Shown piece by piece: positions 25,601 through 34,369 of a stretch of DNA of 40,296 nt. The notes under the pieces are model-generated. The model was not told the origin of the DNA and made no database searches. It saw only the letters and a list, made by a program, of their open reading frames with translations. The position numbers were made by a program, and so were the translations under genes. How positions within the stretch are numbered: position 1 is the first letter of the stretch; every line of letters starts with the position of its first letter. The DNA is from an uncultured Anaerovibrio sp. (GTDB lineage Bacteria > Bacillota > Negativicutes > Selenomonadales > Selenomonadaceae), in the NCBI RefSeq assembly GCF_947302755.1, contig NZ_CAMYWM010000007.1, positions 1-40,296 of the forward strand, in the 5' to 3' direction.

Positions 25601-26479
25601 GTGAGTTCCGATAAAATCGAAATTTTGGCCAATGCAAAAATAAATCTTACCCTGGATATATTGGGTAAGCGGGAGGATGGCTACCATGAGGTGGCTATGG
25701 TCATGCAGGAGGTAAGCCTCCACGATACCCTGTATTTGGAAAGGCTTGACGCGGGAATTGAGCTGGAGATTATGGGGTCGGAGCTGGCACCGGACAAGTC
25801 CAATCTGTGCTACCGGGCGGCGGAGCTGATAATTGAGGAATGCGGCCTGACAGAGGGAGTAAGGATTAAGCTTCAGAAGCGGATTCCCCTTGCCGCAGGC
25901 TTGGCAGGAGGCTCCGCGGATGCAGCTGCTGTATTGAAGGGCATGAATCAGCTGTACCAGCTTAAGCTGTCGGAGGAAAAGCTATGCCAGCTGGGGGCGC
26001 GTCTCGGTTCAGACATTCCTTTTTGTATAATGGGCGGCACCATGCTGTCCACCGGCCGGGGGGAGCTCTTGGAGCGTCTGCCGGATTTCCCTGAGGTGGA
26101 TATAGTCCTGGCAAAGCCTAAGGTGGGGGTGTCCACTGCCTGGGCCTATAATACCTACGATGCCGGCTATGAGGGCCCTCACCCTGATAACAAGGCCATG
26201 ATACAGGCCATTGGCCAGGGGGATATAGCGGCTGCAAGTAAATTGTTGTGTAATGTGTTGGAACGTGTTACTATAAATGAGCATGCCATTATTGACCAAT
26301 ATAAGAATAAAATGCTGGAGGCAGGAGCCTTGGCAAGTATGATGTCAGGCAGTGGTCCTACGGTGTTTGGTATTGCCCCCAATGAAGCGGTGGCGGATAG
26401 GATGGCGGCAGCAATCAGGCATTTTGATAGTGAGGCGGCTGTGTTTACCGCAAAAACTGTTGGCAGAAATAGAGGTTAA
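25601..26479 (+). CDS. ispE: 4-diphosphocytidyl-2-C-methyl-D-erythritol kinase
   Basis: GHMP kinase of the methylerythritol phosphate route to isoprenoids; it phosphorylates CDP-ME with ATP. AKINLTLDILGKREDGYHEV near the N-terminus, the ATP loop PLAAGLAGGSADAAAV (about 94–109) and MMSGSGPTVFGI near 245 are all present. The frame is open from 25574, but GTG 25601 is preferred: AAGGGAG lies 9 bases before it and the product begins MSSDKIEILANAKIN as in relatives, 292 residues. The gntR gene begins 2 bases after its stop. The order ispE–regulator–glmU–prs parallels Bacillus ispE–purR–(yabJ–spoVG)–glmU–prs. Confidence 0.93.
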   Translation: MSSDKIEILANAKINLTLDILGKREDGYHEVAMVMQEVSLHDTLYLERLDAGIELEIMGSELAPDKSNLCYRAAELIIEECGLTEGVRIKLQKRIPLAAGLAGGSADAAAVLKGMNQLYQLKLSEEKLCQLGARLGSDIPFCIMGGTMLSTGRGELLERLPDFPEVDIVLAKPKVGVSTAWAYNTYDAGYEGPHPDNKAMIQAIGQGDIAAASKLLCNVLERVTINEHAIIDQYKNKMLEAGALASMMSGSGPTVFGIAPNEAVADRMAAAIRHFDSEAAVFTAKTVGRNRG

Positions 26480-26481
26480 TT

Positions 26482-27168
26482 ATGGATACTAAATTATCAC
26501 CCATTAAATTGGATAGCTATCAGCCTCTTCGTGAGGTGGTTTGTGAGACCCTCAGGGATGCCATTCGTAAGGGAAAGCTTAAGCCAGGTGAACGGCTTAT
26601 GGAAATCCAGTTGGCAGAGGATTTGGGCGTCAGCCGCACTCCGGTACGTGAAGCAATACGCAAGCTGGAGCTGGAGGGCTACGTCATTATGATGCCGCGC
26701 CGGGGCACCTATGTGGCCAATTTGTCCATACGGGATGTAAATGAGGTATTTGAAATCCGTACCTCCCTTGATTCCCTGGCCAGCGGGCTGGCAGCCGAGC
26801 GGATTACCGATGAGGAGCTGGAACGGCTTCAGCGGCTGCTGGTGGCTATTGGTGGCTATATCGAAGAAAATGATATGGATAAAATCGTGGAATGCGATAT
26901 GGAATTTCACGATCTGCTGTATCAGGCCAGCCGCAATTCCCGGTTGGTGGGGATAATTTTCAATCTGCGGGAGCAGCTCACCAGATTTCGCTCCACCTCC
27001 ATGTCCTTTCCAGGCCGCCTGAAGGCTACCTTGGAGGAGCATCGCCGTATTGTGGAGGCCATTGCCCAGGGGGATGTGGCCGAGGCCCGGGCGGCTGCCG
27101 AGTATCACATGGAAAAGTCTGAGCAGACCCTGTTGGAGAGTATGGAAGCCATGAAGGCTAAAAAATAA
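26482..27168 (+). CDS. GntR-family transcriptional regulator, FadR/FCD subfamily
   Basis: 228 residues. The winged helix is at about 10–80: LRDAIRKGKLKPGERL, LAEDLGVSRTPVREAIRKLE as the recognition region, and MPRRGTYVAN as the wing. The all-helical FCD domain follows (VNEVFEIRTSLDSLASGLAA, ECDMEFHDLLYQASRN, EHRRIVEAIAQGDVAEARAA); its D...H...H residues usually bind a metal and a small carboxylate. The effector is unknown. It starts 2 bases after ispE and ends 21 bases before glmU, taking the place that purR has in Bacillus. It may control these genes, but no operator is identified. Confidence 0.9.
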   Translation: MDTKLSPIKLDSYQPLREVVCETLRDAIRKGKLKPGERLMEIQLAEDLGVSRTPVREAIRKLELEGYVIMMPRRGTYVANLSIRDVNEVFEIRTSLDSLASGLAAERITDEELERLQRLLVAIGGYIEENDMDKIVECDMEFHDLLYQASRNSRLVGIIFNLREQLTRFRSTSMSFPGRLKATLEEHRRIVEAIAQGDVAEARAAAEYHMEKSEQTLLESMEAMKAKK

Positions 27169-27189
27169 TTATTTTGGAGGCAAATTTTA

Positions 27190-28557
27190 ATGCTGGATTT
27201 AGTAACAGTAATTTTAGCGGCAGGCAAGGGAACGAGAATGAAGTCCAAGCTGCCCAAGGTTTTACATAAGGTAGCAGGCAAGTCTATGCTGCAGCACGTT
27301 TTGGATGCAGCCACCAAGGCTGGCTCCAGACGCAATGTGGTGGTTGTAGGCTTCGGTGGGGAAACCGTAAAGGAAGCCATTGGCGACCAGGCCGAGTTCG
27401 TGGTACAGGCGGAGCAGCTGGGTACCGGCCATGCTGTGCAGCAGGCCGCCCCATTGTTGGCCAAGGAAAAGGGGACGGTTATGGTGCTCTGTGGCGATAC
27501 GCCGCTGGTAACCGATGACCTTATTTGCAAGCTCTATGAGGGCCACAAGGCGGCCGGTGCCAAGGCTACGGTGCTTACGGCCATTATGCCGGATGCCACC
27601 GGCTATGGCCGGATTATCCGCACTCCTGAAGGGAATGTGGCCCGTATTGTGGAGCAGAAGGATGCCACCGAGGAAGAACGTCAGGTGAAAGAGGTTAATT
27701 CCGGCATTTACTGCTTTGAGTGCCAGGATTTGTTTGCGGCTCTGGAGAAGGTGGGCTGTGACAATGCCCAGGGCGAGTATTATCTCCCGGATGTATTGGG
27801 AATTCTCCGTGAACAGGGGGAGAAAATCTGGGCTGTGGCGGCCGATGATTATGAGTCCACCCTGGGGATTAATTCCCGGGTTCAGCTGGCCGGGGCAGAG
27901 AAAATTCTGCGCCACCGCAAAAATGTTGAGCTGATGGATAATGGTGTAACCCTTATGGATCCGGACAGTACCTTTGTGGATGCTGATGTGGAGGTAGGAC
28001 CGGATACGGTTATTTACCCATTTACCTGGCTGGAGGGCCAGACCAGGATAGGCGCCAATTGTGAAATCGGACCAAATTGCCGTTTCTCCAATGTTACCAT
28101 TGGGGACGGGGTAAAGGGACAGTTTGCCTATGGTCATGATTGCGTTGTGGATGATGGGGTGGATTTCGGCCCTTATGTTCATCTGCGTCCGAATACCCAT
28201 ATTGGCAGGGAGGTTCATATCGGTAACTTCGTTGAAGTGAAGAATTCCAATATCGGTGAGGGTACCAAGCTTCCTCACCTTCAGTATATTGGTGATGCTG
28301 ATGTGGGAAGCCATGTTAATTGCGGCTGCGGTACGGTTACCGTCAATTATGATGGCAAGGAGAAGCATCGTACCGTTATTGGTGACAATGCCTTTGTGGG
28401 CTGCCAGACAGCCCTGGTAGCACCTGTAACCGTAGGCGATGGGGCATATATTGGAGCCGGCTCCACGATTACCAAGGATATCCCCGCCTCTGATTTGGCT
28501 ATTGCCCGGGCACATCAAAAAAATATTTCCGGGTGGGCCGATAAACGAAAAAATTAA
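27190..28557 (+). CDS. glmU: Bifunctional UDP-GlcNAc pyrophosphorylase / GlcN-1-P acetyltransferase
   Basis: Makes UDP-GlcNAc for peptidoglycan. 455 residues. The N-terminal uridylyltransferase has LAAGKGTRMKSKLPKVLHKV (residues 9–28), QLGTGHAV and GDTPLV; the C-terminal half is a left-handed beta-helix of hexapeptide repeats (IGANCEIGPNCRFSNVTIGD onward) with the acetyltransferase site (NYDGKEKHRTVIGDNAFVG). TTGGAGG precedes the ATG. Full length with all motifs intact. prs follows 107 bases later. Confidence 0.96.
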   Translation: MLDLVTVILAAGKGTRMKSKLPKVLHKVAGKSMLQHVLDAATKAGSRRNVVVVGFGGETVKEAIGDQAEFVVQAEQLGTGHAVQQAAPLLAKEKGTVMVLCGDTPLVTDDLICKLYEGHKAAGAKATVLTAIMPDATGYGRIIRTPEGNVARIVEQKDATEEERQVKEVNSGIYCFECQDLFAALEKVGCDNAQGEYYLPDVLGILREQGEKIWAVAADDYESTLGINSRVQLAGAEKILRHRKNVELMDNGVTLMDPDSTFVDADVEVGPDTVIYPFTWLEGQTRIGANCEIGPNCRFSNVTIGDGVKGQFAYGHDCVVDDGVDFGPYVHLRPNTHIGREVHIGNFVEVKNSNIGEGTKLPHLQYIGDADVGSHVNCGCGTVTVNYDGKEKHRTVIGDNAFVGCQTALVAPVTVGDGAYIGAGSTITKDIPASDLAIARAHQKNISGWADKRKN

Positions 28558-28594
28558 AGTAGATATTTCAGTGGTTTACTGATAATATATATAC

Positions 28595-28619
28595 GGAAAA
28601 TTTTACATAGGAATTTTCC
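28595..28619. repeat. Perfect inverted repeat between glmU and prs
   Basis: GGAAAATT (28595–28602) and AATTTTCC (28612–28619) around 9 bases, 46 bases before the prs ATG. It could be an operator or a weak mRNA hairpin; there is no T-run. Confidence 0.5.
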
Positions 28620-28664
28620 ACAAGAAGTAATTTGTTCTATTAAAGTTTGGAGGCTTTAAAAAAA

Positions 28665-29615
28665 ATGTCACAATCTGCAAAGAGTAACATGCGTCTTTTA
28701 GCTGGTAATGCGAATCCGGCCCTGGCACAGGAAATTGCCGATCATCTCGGTATCAGCCTTATCGAGGCCCAGGTAGGCCATTTTAACAATGGTGAAATCC
28801 AGGTAATGATCAGTGAAAGCATTCGCGGCAAGGATATCTTTATTATCCAGCCTACCAGCCAGCCGGTTAATGAGAATCTTATGGAGCTTCTCATTATGAC
28901 TGATGCTTGTAAGCGTGCCTCTGCTCATAGTGTCACCGCCGTAGTTCCTTATTATGCCTATGCCCGTCAGGATCGGAAGACCCGGGGCCGTGAGCCGATT
29001 TCCGCCAAGCTGGTGGCTAATCTCATGCAGTCCGCCGGACTAAATCGGGTGGTTACCGTTGACCTTCATGCCGGTCAGATTCAGGGCTTCTTTGATATTC
29101 CTGTGGACCATTTGGCAGCTGCTCCGGCCATGGCAGAGTATTTCAAGGAGCTGAAGCTGGAGGATGTAATAGTGGTTTCTCCGGATTTAGGCGGTGTTAC
29201 CCGTGCCCGCAAAATGGCTGACCTGTTGGATGTAGGCATTGCCATTGTCGAGAAGCGCCGTCCACGTCCTGGCTGTGCCGAGGTTATGAATCTCATTGGT
29301 GATGTTAAGGGTAAGACCTGTATCATGATAGATGATATGGTAGATACGGCCGGCTCCCTGTGCGAAGGTGCCAAGGCCCTGAAAAAGTTGGGGGCCAAGG
29401 AGGTTTATGCCTGCTGCACCCATGGTATTTTGACGGACCCTGCTGTTCAGCGCATAAATGACTCTGTTATTAAGCAGCTTGTTATTACCAATACTATTCC
29501 ATTGGCACCGGAAAAGCGTTCCAATAAGATTGTGAGCATTTCTCTGGCACCGATGTTGGCTGAATTCATTGATTGTATTTACAACAATGGCTCTGTAAGT
29601 AAGCTCTTCAAATAA
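28665..29615 (+). CDS. prs: Ribose-phosphate pyrophosphokinase
   Basis: Makes PRPP from ribose 5-phosphate and ATP for nucleotide, His and Trp synthesis. 316 residues, usual for class I enzymes. GHFNNGEIQVMISESIRGKD, PYYAYARQDRKTRGREPISA (flexible loop with the catalytic Arg/Lys), DLHAGQIQGFFDIP near 133 and the PRPP loop CIMIDDMVDTAGSL near 220 are all present. GGAGG lies 12 bases before ATG 28665, with an unusual run of eight A residues between them. Ends in a terminator at 29629. Confidence 0.96.
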   Translation: MSQSAKSNMRLLAGNANPALAQEIADHLGISLIEAQVGHFNNGEIQVMISESIRGKDIFIIQPTSQPVNENLMELLIMTDACKRASAHSVTAVVPYYAYARQDRKTRGREPISAKLVANLMQSAGLNRVVTVDLHAGQIQGFFDIPVDHLAAAPAMAEYFKELKLEDVIVVSPDLGGVTRARKMADLLDVGIAIVEKRRPRPGCAEVMNLIGDVKGKTCIMIDDMVDTAGSLCEGAKALKKLGAKEVYACCTHGILTDPAVQRINDSVIKQLVITNTIPLAPEKRSNKIVSISLAPMLAEFIDCIYNNGSVSKLFK

Positions 29616-29628
29616 TTTTCAAATAAGA

Positions 29629-29660
29629 CAAGGGGCGAATCTTGGTTCGCCCCTTTAGCT
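29629..29660 (+). terminator. Terminator of prs
   Basis: AAGGGGCGAA and TTCGCCCCTT (to 29654) pair perfectly around TCTTGG, followed by TAGCTTTAG; the T-run is short. Confidence 0.8.
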
Positions 29661-29683
29661 TTAGTAGGATTTTGAGGTGAACA

Positions 29684-30853
29684 ATGATGGAATTTGCAAA
29701 GAGAATGGACCAGTTTGGGGAAGGGGTATTTTCGCGGTTGGCGGAAATGCGCAAGGAACGGGTGGCTGCCGGCAGGGAGGTAATTGACCTCAGTATTGGT
29801 GCCCCCAATATTCCCCCGGCCAGGCGTATTATGGAAACCATGGCCAAGGCCGTAATGGATCCTGCCAATTATGTATATGCCATTTCTGACAGAAGGGCTA
29901 TGCTGGAGGCTGTGGCCCGGTGGTATCAGCGTCGCTACAATGTAACTCTGGATCCTGATACGGAAATATGCTCCCTGTTGGGCTCCCAGGATGGTCTGGC
30001 CCATATTGCCCTGTCTATTTTGGACCCGGGGGATATTATGCTGGTTCCTGACCCCTGCTATCCAATTTTTGCTGATGGGCCGCGGATTGCCGGGGCCGAG
30101 CTTTATTACATGCCTCAAAAAAAGGAGCACAATTACGTTATACAGCTTCAGGATATACCGGAGGATGTGGCGAAAAGGGCGAAGCTTATGCTGGTTTCCT
30201 ATCCCAATAATCCGACGGCAGCCATGGCACCAATTGACTTCTACAGGGAGCTTATCGACTTTGCCCAAAAATATGACATTATTGTTTTGCATGATAATGC
30301 CTATAGCGAGCTGGTCTTTGATGGCCGTCAGTGGGGAAGCTTTCTGGAGCTGCCGGGGGCCAAGGAGGTTGGGGTGGAATTCAATTCTCTGTCCAAGACC
30401 TACGGCCTGGCCGGGGCCCGTATCGGCTATTGCCTGGGTAATGCCAGGGTCGTTGGCATGTTAAAGACCCTGAAATCAAACATGGATTACGGCATGTTTT
30501 TGCCTATTCAGGCGGCGGCCATTGAAGCTATTTCCGGTGACCAGTCCATTGTGGCGGAGACCAGGGCGGCCTATGAGCGTCGCCGTGACGTCCTCTGTGA
30601 CGGCCTTATTGCTGCCGGCTGGCAGATGGATAAGCCGCCGGGAACCATGTTCGTATGGGCGCCAATTCCGGACCGGTATGAAAGCTCGGAGACCTTTGTC
30701 AGGGATTTGCTGGATAAAACCGGGGTACTGGTAACGCCGGGCAGTGCCTTTGGCCCATCGGGAGAGGGCTTTGTCCGTATGGCTCTGGTTCAGTCGGAGG
30801 AGGATATGCAGCGGGCTGTGGAGGCCGTAAAGCAATCGGGAATTTTCGCATAA
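29684..30853 (+). CDS. Class I/II aminotransferase (AlaC / DapL-like)
   Basis: PLP-dependent fold-type I enzyme, 389 residues. IDLSIGAPNIPPARRIMETM near the N-terminus, LGSQDGLAHIAL, PDPCYPIF, YPNNPTAAMAP, HDNAYSELVFDG, the Schiff-base Lys238 in SLSKTYGLAGARIG, and ARG-carboxylate motif GFVRMALV near the end. The pattern resembles alanine/LL-diaminopimelate-type aminotransferases; the substrate is not settled by sequence reading. GAGGTGA precedes two ATGs; 29684 and 29687 are both possible starts. A gene of its own between the prs terminator and the nhaC promoter, although read-through from prs is possible. Confidence 0.88.
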   Translation: MMEFAKRMDQFGEGVFSRLAEMRKERVAAGREVIDLSIGAPNIPPARRIMETMAKAVMDPANYVYAISDRRAMLEAVARWYQRRYNVTLDPDTEICSLLGSQDGLAHIALSILDPGDIMLVPDPCYPIFADGPRIAGAELYYMPQKKEHNYVIQLQDIPEDVAKRAKLMLVSYPNNPTAAMAPIDFYRELIDFAQKYDIIVLHDNAYSELVFDGRQWGSFLELPGAKEVGVEFNSLSKTYGLAGARIGYCLGNARVVGMLKTLKSNMDYGMFLPIQAAAIEAISGDQSIVAETRAAYERRRDVLCDGLIAAGWQMDKPPGTMFVWAPIPDRYESSETFVRDLLDKTGVLVTPGSAFGPSGEGFVRMALVQSEEDMQRAVEAVKQSGIFA

Positions 30854-30917
30854 GGCGGTAATTTTATTTTTCTATGCGCCAAAAGTTATATTAAACCCTT
30901 TAAGTATATAGATTAAG

Positions 30918-30946
30918 TTGAGAAAAAAACTATTTTGTATTAAAAT
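30918..30946 (+). promoter_or_regulatory. Promoter of the NhaC-type gene
   Basis: TTGAGA (30918–30923), 17 bases, TAAAAT (30941–30946), 44 bases before the ATG. Confidence 0.6.
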
Positions 30947-30990
30947 AAGTAGGTATTCATTCTCAATATATTAAGAAGGTAGGAAAAAAC

Positions 30991-32496
30991 ATGGTAGAAT
31001 CTATATGGTCCATATTGCCACCTATAATAACAATTGTGTTGGCATTGGCAACAAAGGAAGTGTATATGTCATTGCTTATCGGTATTTTTTCCGGGGCATT
31101 GCTGTATACCAATTTTAACGTCATCGAAGCCGTAATGACTATGTTCACTGTCCTGGCTGACAAGGTGGGCGGAAACGTCAACATTTTGGTGTTCCTGGTC
31201 ATTCTGGGAATTATTGTGGCGGCAATTACCCGCTCCGGGGCCACCCGGGCCTATGGCGAATGGGCGGCGGAGAATATCAAGGGACGGCGCAGCGCCATGT
31301 TCCTTACGGCTATTTTGGGGATTGTTATCTTCATTGATGATTATTTCAATTGCCTTACAGTAGGTACGGTAATGCGGCCAATTACCGATAAGTTTAAGAT
31401 TTCCCGGGCTAAGCTGGCCTATATTATTGATGCCACTGCGGCACCAATTTGTATTTTGGCCCCAGTATCCAGCTGGGCAGCTGCCGTGGGCTCTTCTTTG
31501 CCGGAGGGCAGTGAAATTGATGGCTTTGCTCTGTTTTTGCAGACCATACCATTTAATCTTTATGCCCTTTTAACCATGGCCTTTATGGTGTTTATTATCA
31601 TTTCCCAACGGGATGTATTCTCCATGGCGGCTTATGTCAAGAAAAATCAGGAGAATTTCATCGTGCCAAAGGAATACCGGGACAGCGAGCAGGAGGGACC
31701 TATCGGCAATGGGCGGATTATCGACCTTATTTTGCCATTGCTGGTTCTTATTGTGGCCTGTGTGTACGGTATGCTGTACACCGGCGGTATAAATGAGGGC
31801 AAGTCCATTGCGGAGGCCTTTGCGGATTGCGATGCTTCCCAGGGCCTGGTATTTGGCTCCTTTACCTCATTTGTGTTTACGGCTCTTTTGTATCTTCCCC
31901 GTGGGGTTATTTCCTTTAAGTCCTTTTGTGAAACCTTTGTACAGGGCTTCAAGGCCATGACGCCGGCCAATCTGATTTTGTGCTTTGCCTGGACTCTGTC
32001 CGGTATTTGCAGCGATAAGTATCTTAATCTTGGAGGCTATGTGGGTATGCTGGTAAGTGCCCATACCGATGTAATAATGTTCCTGCCGGTTATTTTCTTT
32101 GTGGTAGCAATTATTCTGGCCTTTGCCACCGGCACCTCCTGGGGTACCTTCGGTATTCTTATACCGATTGCTGTGGCGGTTATTGGGCCCAATGACGCCA
32201 ATTTGCTGGCTATAACCGTGGCAGCCATTTTGTCCGGTGCCGTAGGCGGCGACCATGCATCACCAATTTCCGATACAACGATTTTGGCATCGGCTGGTGC
32301 CCAGTGCAGTCATCTTGACCATGTAAGCACCCAGATTCCCTATGTGCTGATTGTGGCCAGTGCCAGCTTTGTGGGCTATGTTGTTGACGGCTATACCATG
32401 AACGGCTGGGCAGGCTTGGCCACGGCGGCAGCTATTTTGGCTGTGGTAATGGCTGTCATCTGTGCCAAGGTTAAGCCTGTTGATGTTGACCATTAA
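30991..32496 (+). CDS. NhaC-family Na+/H+ antiporter
   Basis: 501 residues with about eleven membrane segments. Family marks: IFIDDYFNCLTVGTVMRPIT with the charged DD pair inside the membrane, ATAAPICILAPVSSW, FATGTSWGTFGILIP, and GGDHASPISDTTILASAGA, all typical of the NhaC group. It would exchange Na+ for H+ across the inner membrane; some relatives move amino or organic acids instead. AAGGTAGG precedes ATG 30991. Own promoter and a terminator at 32519. With two Na+-dependent symporters in the window it may help close the sodium cycle (inference). Confidence 0.88.
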   Translation: MVESIWSILPPIITIVLALATKEVYMSLLIGIFSGALLYTNFNVIEAVMTMFTVLADKVGGNVNILVFLVILGIIVAAITRSGATRAYGEWAAENIKGRRSAMFLTAILGIVIFIDDYFNCLTVGTVMRPITDKFKISRAKLAYIIDATAAPICILAPVSSWAAAVGSSLPEGSEIDGFALFLQTIPFNLYALLTMAFMVFIIISQRDVFSMAAYVKKNQENFIVPKEYRDSEQEGPIGNGRIIDLILPLLVLIVACVYGMLYTGGINEGKSIAEAFADCDASQGLVFGSFTSFVFTALLYLPRGVISFKSFCETFVQGFKAMTPANLILCFAWTLSGICSDKYLNLGGYVGMLVSAHTDVIMFLPVIFFVVAIILAFATGTSWGTFGILIPIAVAVIGPNDANLLAITVAAILSGAVGGDHASPISDTTILASAGAQCSHLDHVSTQIPYVLIVASASFVGYVVDGYTMNGWAGLATAAAILAVVMAVICAKVKPVDVDH

Positions 32497-32518
32497 TTTT
32501 AAAAAATTATATTACTAC

Positions 32519-32555
32519 AACACCTGTGCATTTTTGTGCAGGTGTTTTATTTTCA
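32519..32555 (+). terminator. Terminator of the NhaC-type gene
   Basis: AACACCTG (32519–32526) pairs with CAGGTGTT (32539–32546), followed by TTATTTTCA. Confidence 0.8.
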
Positions 32556-32557
32556 TC

Positions 32558-32586
32558 TTGACATTCACGTTGTATAGATTTATCCT
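32558..32586 (+). promoter_or_regulatory. Promoter of the thioesterase operon
   Basis: TTGACA (32558–32563), 17 bases, TATCCT (32581–32586), about 45 bases before the GTG start. Confidence 0.65.
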
Positions 32587-32629
32587 TAATAGGTTGTAGC
32601 AGATTGAATAATAATGAGGAGATGATGTT

Positions 32630-33037
32630 GTGGTACATACTGTTCGCCACAAGGTTAACTTTTATGACACAGATGCTATGGCTGTGGTTCATCATTCAAA
32701 CTATATCCGATGGTTTGAAATTGGCCGTGTGGAATTTCTTCGTGAAGCGGGCATTACCCTTAATCAGCTGATGGATGACGGATTTGTTTTTCCCATTACC
32801 GAGGTTAGTGCCAAATATGTCAATTCAGCGAAATTTGATGATGAATTGATTATCGAGACCACACCGGAGGCTCTCACCAAGGCAAAAATGGCCTTTACCT
32901 ACCGTATCCTGCGGGCATCAGATGATACCCTGCTGGTAACCGGCAGAACCCAAAATGTGTTCACTTCGATGGAAACTGGTAAGATTACCCGTCTGCCGGA
33001 TACTTACTATAACAAATTAAAGGCAATGCTTGATTGA
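32630..33037 (+). CDS. Acyl-CoA thioesterase, YbgC/FadM hotdog family
   Basis: 135 residues of a single hotdog fold. VNFYDTDAMAVVHHSNYIRWF holds the catalytic Asp15 and the following HHSNY of the 4-hydroxybenzoyl-CoA thioesterase-like group. The remainder (FEIGRVEFLREAGIT, SAKYVNSAKFDDELI) is standard. It hydrolyses a short- or branched-chain acyl-CoA; substrate unknown. The start is GTG 32630, with GAGGAG upstream. First of three closely spaced genes ending at the terminator at 34323. Confidence 0.88.
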   Translation: MVHTVRHKVNFYDTDAMAVVHHSNYIRWFEIGRVEFLREAGITLNQLMDDGFVFPITEVSAKYVNSAKFDDELIIETTPEALTKAKMAFTYRILRASDDTLLVTGRTQNVFTSMETGKITRLPDTYYNKLKAMLD

Positions 33038-33067
33038 GCAAGGCATTGGCATTTGGAGGTATAACTT

Positions 33068-33628
33068 ATGGAAACCGTTTTATTGTGTATTGTAGTTATC
33101 ATAGTTGCTCTCGTAGTTTTGATGAAGCTGTATATTTGGCATTTAGGTCTGGAAAATCTGGTTGCCAAAACGGACAGCCGCAGTCCCTTCGTAGTTGATG
33201 AACAGACGGATACCAGTCTGACCCTCAGCACCAATGTGGAGTTTGAAAATTTTGGGAAGCAGTGCGCTACATTAGTGGATTGCTTTGTTCGTCCCCATCT
33301 TCCCTTTGAGCAATATGATGGACTTGATCTTAGAGGGCATGCAGAGCTGTTGTCGGCTCCCCGTGAGGATGATTATTTCGAGGCGTACCTCGTTCAGGGA
33401 AAGGGCTGCAAGGACAATTTGGATCATGCCGTTATTAAGGCTCAGATTAAGCTTACAGCCCGCAAGGGTATGACCATCAAGGAGGCCATATCAAAAATGC
33501 CTGACTTTAACTTCCAGATTATTTGGCTCCAGGCCGGACGTCGGGTCATTCGTTATCGTCAGGTCCGCATTGATGTTCCGGCAGAGGAAGTTGCGAAGCT
33601 GGCCGGTACTGAATTGGTGGACGCATAA
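33068..33628 (+). CDS. Conserved-looking membrane-anchored protein, unknown function
   Basis: 186 residues, not recognised. Residues 3–24 ([20 protein letters not shown]) are one membrane helix with a very short N-terminal side, so the rest is probably a single soluble domain on one face. That domain mixes strands and helices ([60 protein letters not shown]) and has four cysteines. GGAGG lies before the ATG. 30 bases after the thioesterase and 14 before the CofE-like start, so an operon is likely. Confidence 0.82.
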   Translation: METVLLCIVVIIVALVVLMKLYIWHLGLENLVAKTDSRSPFVVDEQTDTSLTLSTNVEFENFGKQCATLVDCFVRPHLPFEQYDGLDLRGHAELLSAPREDDYFEAYLVQGKGCKDNLDHAVIKAQIKLTARKGMTIKEAISKMPDFNFQIIWLQAGRRVIRYRQVRIDVPAEEVAKLAGTELVDA

Positions 33629-33642
33629 GGAGGATGGTTGCG

Positions 33643-34311
33643 ATGAGTAGTGATGTTAAGGTTGAGTTAATTCCGATCCCTACCAGAATTCTTACGGAAA
33701 GGGATAATATCGTTGATGTAGTGGAGCGTTATACTAAGGACAAGATTGGTCCAAATGATGTTATTTCCGTTGCAGAGAGCGTAGTGGCTATTACCCAGGG
33801 CCGGGCTGTGCGTCCTGAGGATTTGCATATAACCAGGGCAGCCCGTTTCTGCTGCCTCTTTATTCCGGACTTCGGTTCCCTGGCCAGTCCCCACGGTATG
33901 CAGTCCCTGATGGATGTGGAGGGAAAATGGCGTGTGGCCGGGGCCTTGTTCTTGGGCTTTTTGGGCAAGCTGGTAGGGCTTAATGGCCTGTTCTATAAGT
34001 GGGGCGGCGAGCAGACGGCACTTATTGATGATGTTACAGGTACCATGCCTCCATATGATAAGCACATTGTTTACGGCCCAAAGGATCCTGACAAGGTGGT
34101 TGAACAGCTTAAGGAGCGTCTGGGCTGCTTTGGCGGTCTGATTGCGGATGTAAATGATTTGAAGCGTTCCCGTGTAGTAGGACAGTCCAAGGGCCTGAAT
34201 GGCTTAATGGCGGCTAACCTGCTTATTGATAATCCATTTGGTAATGCTTCCCAGAAGACGCCAATTGTTATAATCAAGAATTATAAGCAATATCAGGAGC
34301 AAAACAGCTAA
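33643..34311 (+). CDS. CofE-like (coenzyme F420-0:L-glutamate ligase family) protein
   Basis: 222 residues. The N-terminal part, [21 protein letters not shown] and [21 protein letters not shown], resembles the metal-binding start of the F420_ligase (CofE/FbiB) fold; later segments ([26 protein letters not shown]) fit the same fold only loosely. No other F420 gene is visible, and such bacteria are not known to make F420, so the substrate is likely different. AAGGAGG (33627–33633) overlaps the preceding stop; ATG 33643 at 9 bases is preferred over ATG 33634, which touches the site. Confidence 0.72.
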   Translation: MSSDVKVELIPIPTRILTERDNIVDVVERYTKDKIGPNDVISVAESVVAITQGRAVRPEDLHITRAARFCCLFIPDFGSLASPHGMQSLMDVEGKWRVAGALFLGFLGKLVGLNGLFYKWGGEQTALIDDVTGTMPPYDKHIVYGPKDPDKVVEQLKERLGCFGGLIADVNDLKRSRVVGQSKGLNGLMAANLLIDNPFGNASQKTPIVIIKNYKQYQEQNS

Positions 34312-34322
34312 GAATTATATAG

Positions 34323-34355
34323 CCCGTCGCCCGTTAAGGTGGCGGGTATTTTTTT
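34323..34355 (+). terminator. Terminator between the CofE-like gene and rph
   Basis: CCCGTCGCC (34323–34331) and GGTGGCGGG (34338–34346), one mismatch and one G·T, then TATTTTTTT. It stands only 15 bases before the rph ATG, so it may attenuate read-through into rph. Confidence 0.7.
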
Positions 34356-34369
34356 CCAAGGAGGAACAC

